Positions 5,180 to 6,018 of a stretch of 6,018 nucleotides of DNA are shown one piece after another. Made by a program: the position numbers and the translations under genes. Source of the DNA: Rhizobium sp. Q54 (GTDB taxonomy: Bacteria; Pseudomonadota; Alphaproteobacteria; Rickettsiales; UBA1997); assembly GCA_945865855.1 (NCBI GenBank), contig CAMBES010000087.1:1-6018 (forward strand), read 5' to 3'. The notes beneath the pieces are model-generated. The model saw only the letters and a program-made list of their open reading frames with translations. It did not search any database and was not told the DNA's origin. Each line of letters opens with the position of its first letter. Positions within the stretch are counted from its first letter, which is position 1.

Positions 5180-6015
5180 TGCAACATCTCAACTTCAGTA
5201 ACAAGCGAGTAAATTATAGTATAAAACACAGTTTCGGTTTGGTTTTTAACAAAATCGAAACTGTTTTTTTTAGCTTCTTGTGCGTGGTTTGTTTGGTTGT
5301 TTCTAAAGCTGATCACGATTTTTCGCGCGATGTGTCTTCGGTATTTGTTAATATTTCTCTGCCCGTTGCAAAATTTGCTGCTTTTCCATTCAACGTTGCC
5401 TTCAGTTTAGTTACTGACTTCGGCGAGTTGGTGCGAGCCAAAGAAGAAAATCAAAATCTTAAAGAGGAGTTAGAAAAACTCAGATCTTTTTACATCAAAT
5501 CACTAAACATCCATCAAGAGAATAAGGATCTGCGCGAAATGCTGCAGTTTGTCTCATCGAAAAGTGCGAATTTCAAAGTTGCACAAATTATTGGAAGATC
5601 GCGCCCGCTTTTTAATCAGAAAATTTTTATTGATGCCGGAGAAGATCGTGGCTTGAAAGAGGGCGAGATTATTACTGGAAAGCGCGGCGTGATCGGAAGG
5701 GTTGCCGAAGTTTACGAAAATAAATCACATATTTTTTTGCTGAATGATGCGATTTCGCGAATTCCTGTCATCACTTCCCAAGCCAGAGCCAAAGGCATTT
5801 TAGCTGGTAACGGTAGTGGCATGATGGAGATTTTATATTTGCCAAAAAATCACGATATTCAAGTTGGCGAGATGATATTTACCTCAGGAGATGGAGATAC
5901 TTTGCCGCCAGGACTTCTTGCCGGAGTGGTGATTAAGATTAATAAGGACTCTGTTCTAGTTTCGATGGTAGAAGATGTGAATAATGCTGATCTGGTGACA
6001 ATTCTGGCTTATTAA
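5179..6015 (+). CDS. mreC: Rod shape-determining protein MreC
   Basis: Bitopic inner-membrane protein whose periplasmic part scaffolds and activates the RodA-PBP2 elongation synthase and links it to MreB. The 278-residue product has a short basic cytoplasmic tail (1-25), one membrane segment (about 26-43, TVFFSFLCVVCLVV), a periplasmic coiled coil (about 82-126, rich in E, K and L, e.g. KEENQNLKEELEKLR) and the MreC beta domain (about 130-277), including DAGEDRGLKEGEIITGKRGVIGRV and FTSGDGDTLPPGLLAGVV. The start is GTG, overlapping the mreB stop in TAGTG. No ATG occurs before the membrane segment, and a later start would remove it. No Shine-Dalgarno sequence is seen, which points to coupling by reinitiation. 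Unusually, a terminator-like hairpin sits in codons 17-31. The stop is 3 nt before the window end; mreD is the expected next gene. Confidence 0.94.
   Translation: MQHLNFSNKRVNYSIKHSFGLVFNKIETVFFSFLCVVCLVVSKADHDFSRDVSSVFVNISLPVAKFAAFPFNVAFSLVTDFGELVRAKEENQNLKEELEKLRSFYIKSLNIHQENKDLREMLQFVSSKSANFKVAQIIGRSRPLFNQKIFIDAGEDRGLKEGEIITGKRGVIGRVAEVYENKSHIFLLNDAISRIPVITSQARAKGILAGNGSGMMEILYLPKNHDIQVGEMIFTSGDGDTLPPGLLAGVVIKINKDSVLVSMVEDVNNADLVTILAY
5228..5271 (+). terminator. Strong terminator-like hairpin inside the mreC 5' coding region
   Basis: ACAGTTTCG (5228-5236) pairs perfectly with CGAAACTGT (5256-5264). Pairing continues inward as G-T wobble, three T-A pairs, one mismatch, then GTT/AAC closing a TTT loop. 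That makes 16 pairs of 17 positions. T fills 5264-5271, eight in a row with the first closing the stem. It begins at nucleotide 50 of mreC, just past the mreB-mreC junction, so it could act as an attenuator lowering mreC relative to mreB. Whether it terminates transcription is inference; the pairing and T-run are directly visible. Confidence 0.6.
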
Positions 6016-6018
6016 ATT

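Noticed and set aside
5467..5491. Small GAGTT/AACTC hairpin followed by five T in the mreC coiled-coil region
   Set aside because: Only five base pairs, and the T-run is displaced from the stem; too weak to call a terminator.
1..6018. CRISPR array, tRNA or rRNA gene, insertion sequence, toxin-antitoxin, phage or secretion genes
   Set aside because: None seen on either strand. All space over 130 bp is occupied by recognised housekeeping genes, so a new multi-gene system is not supported here.

Overview
The window is an AT-rich stretch of bacterial chromosome made of ordinary housekeeping genes in two divergent groups. It most likely comes from an alphaproteobacterium. The reasons are a System I cytochrome c maturation gene (ccmB), a canonical chromosomal mreB-mreC pair directly behind leuA (an arrangement I recall from alphaproteobacteria such as Caulobacter, not checked here), and low G+C with T- and A-rich wobble positions. 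A complete leucine-pathway enzyme argues against a strongly reduced Rickettsia-like parasite. The genus cannot be told from the sequence.

Leftward group (minus strand, right to left). ldcA (about 2535 to 1600) encodes a cytoplasmic S66-family LD-carboxypeptidase. A 126-bp gap follows, holding a degenerate palindromic repeat and an 8-bp inverted repeat. rlmN (1473 to 412) encodes the radical-SAM methyltransferase for 23S rRNA A2503 and tRNA A37. A 101-bp gap with a second degenerate repeat copy follows. Last is the N-terminal 103 codons of ccmB (310 to the left edge), the membrane subunit of the heme-related ABC transporter. It is easily missed because its stop codon lies outside the window.

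Rightward group (plus strand). leuA (2619-4130), mreB (4133-5179) and mreC (5179-6015) are packed with a 2-nt gap and a 1-nt overlap, so they are almost certainly one operon. LeuA commits carbon to leucine. MreB filaments and the membrane protein MreC form the core of the rod-shape wall-elongation machine. The next gene, expected to be mreD, would start just beyond the right edge. The ldcA-leuA divergence is a short promoter region carrying an AT-rich dyad just ahead of leuA.

No defence system, mobile element, CRISPR array or new enzyme system is visible. The most interesting signals are regulatory. Two structures shaped like intrinsic terminators (a hairpin plus T-run) lie inside coding sequence, each beginning about 50 nt after a start codon: one in mreC, one in ccmB. 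None of the six starts has a clear Shine-Dalgarno sequence. The intergenic gaps carry decayed palindromic repeats.
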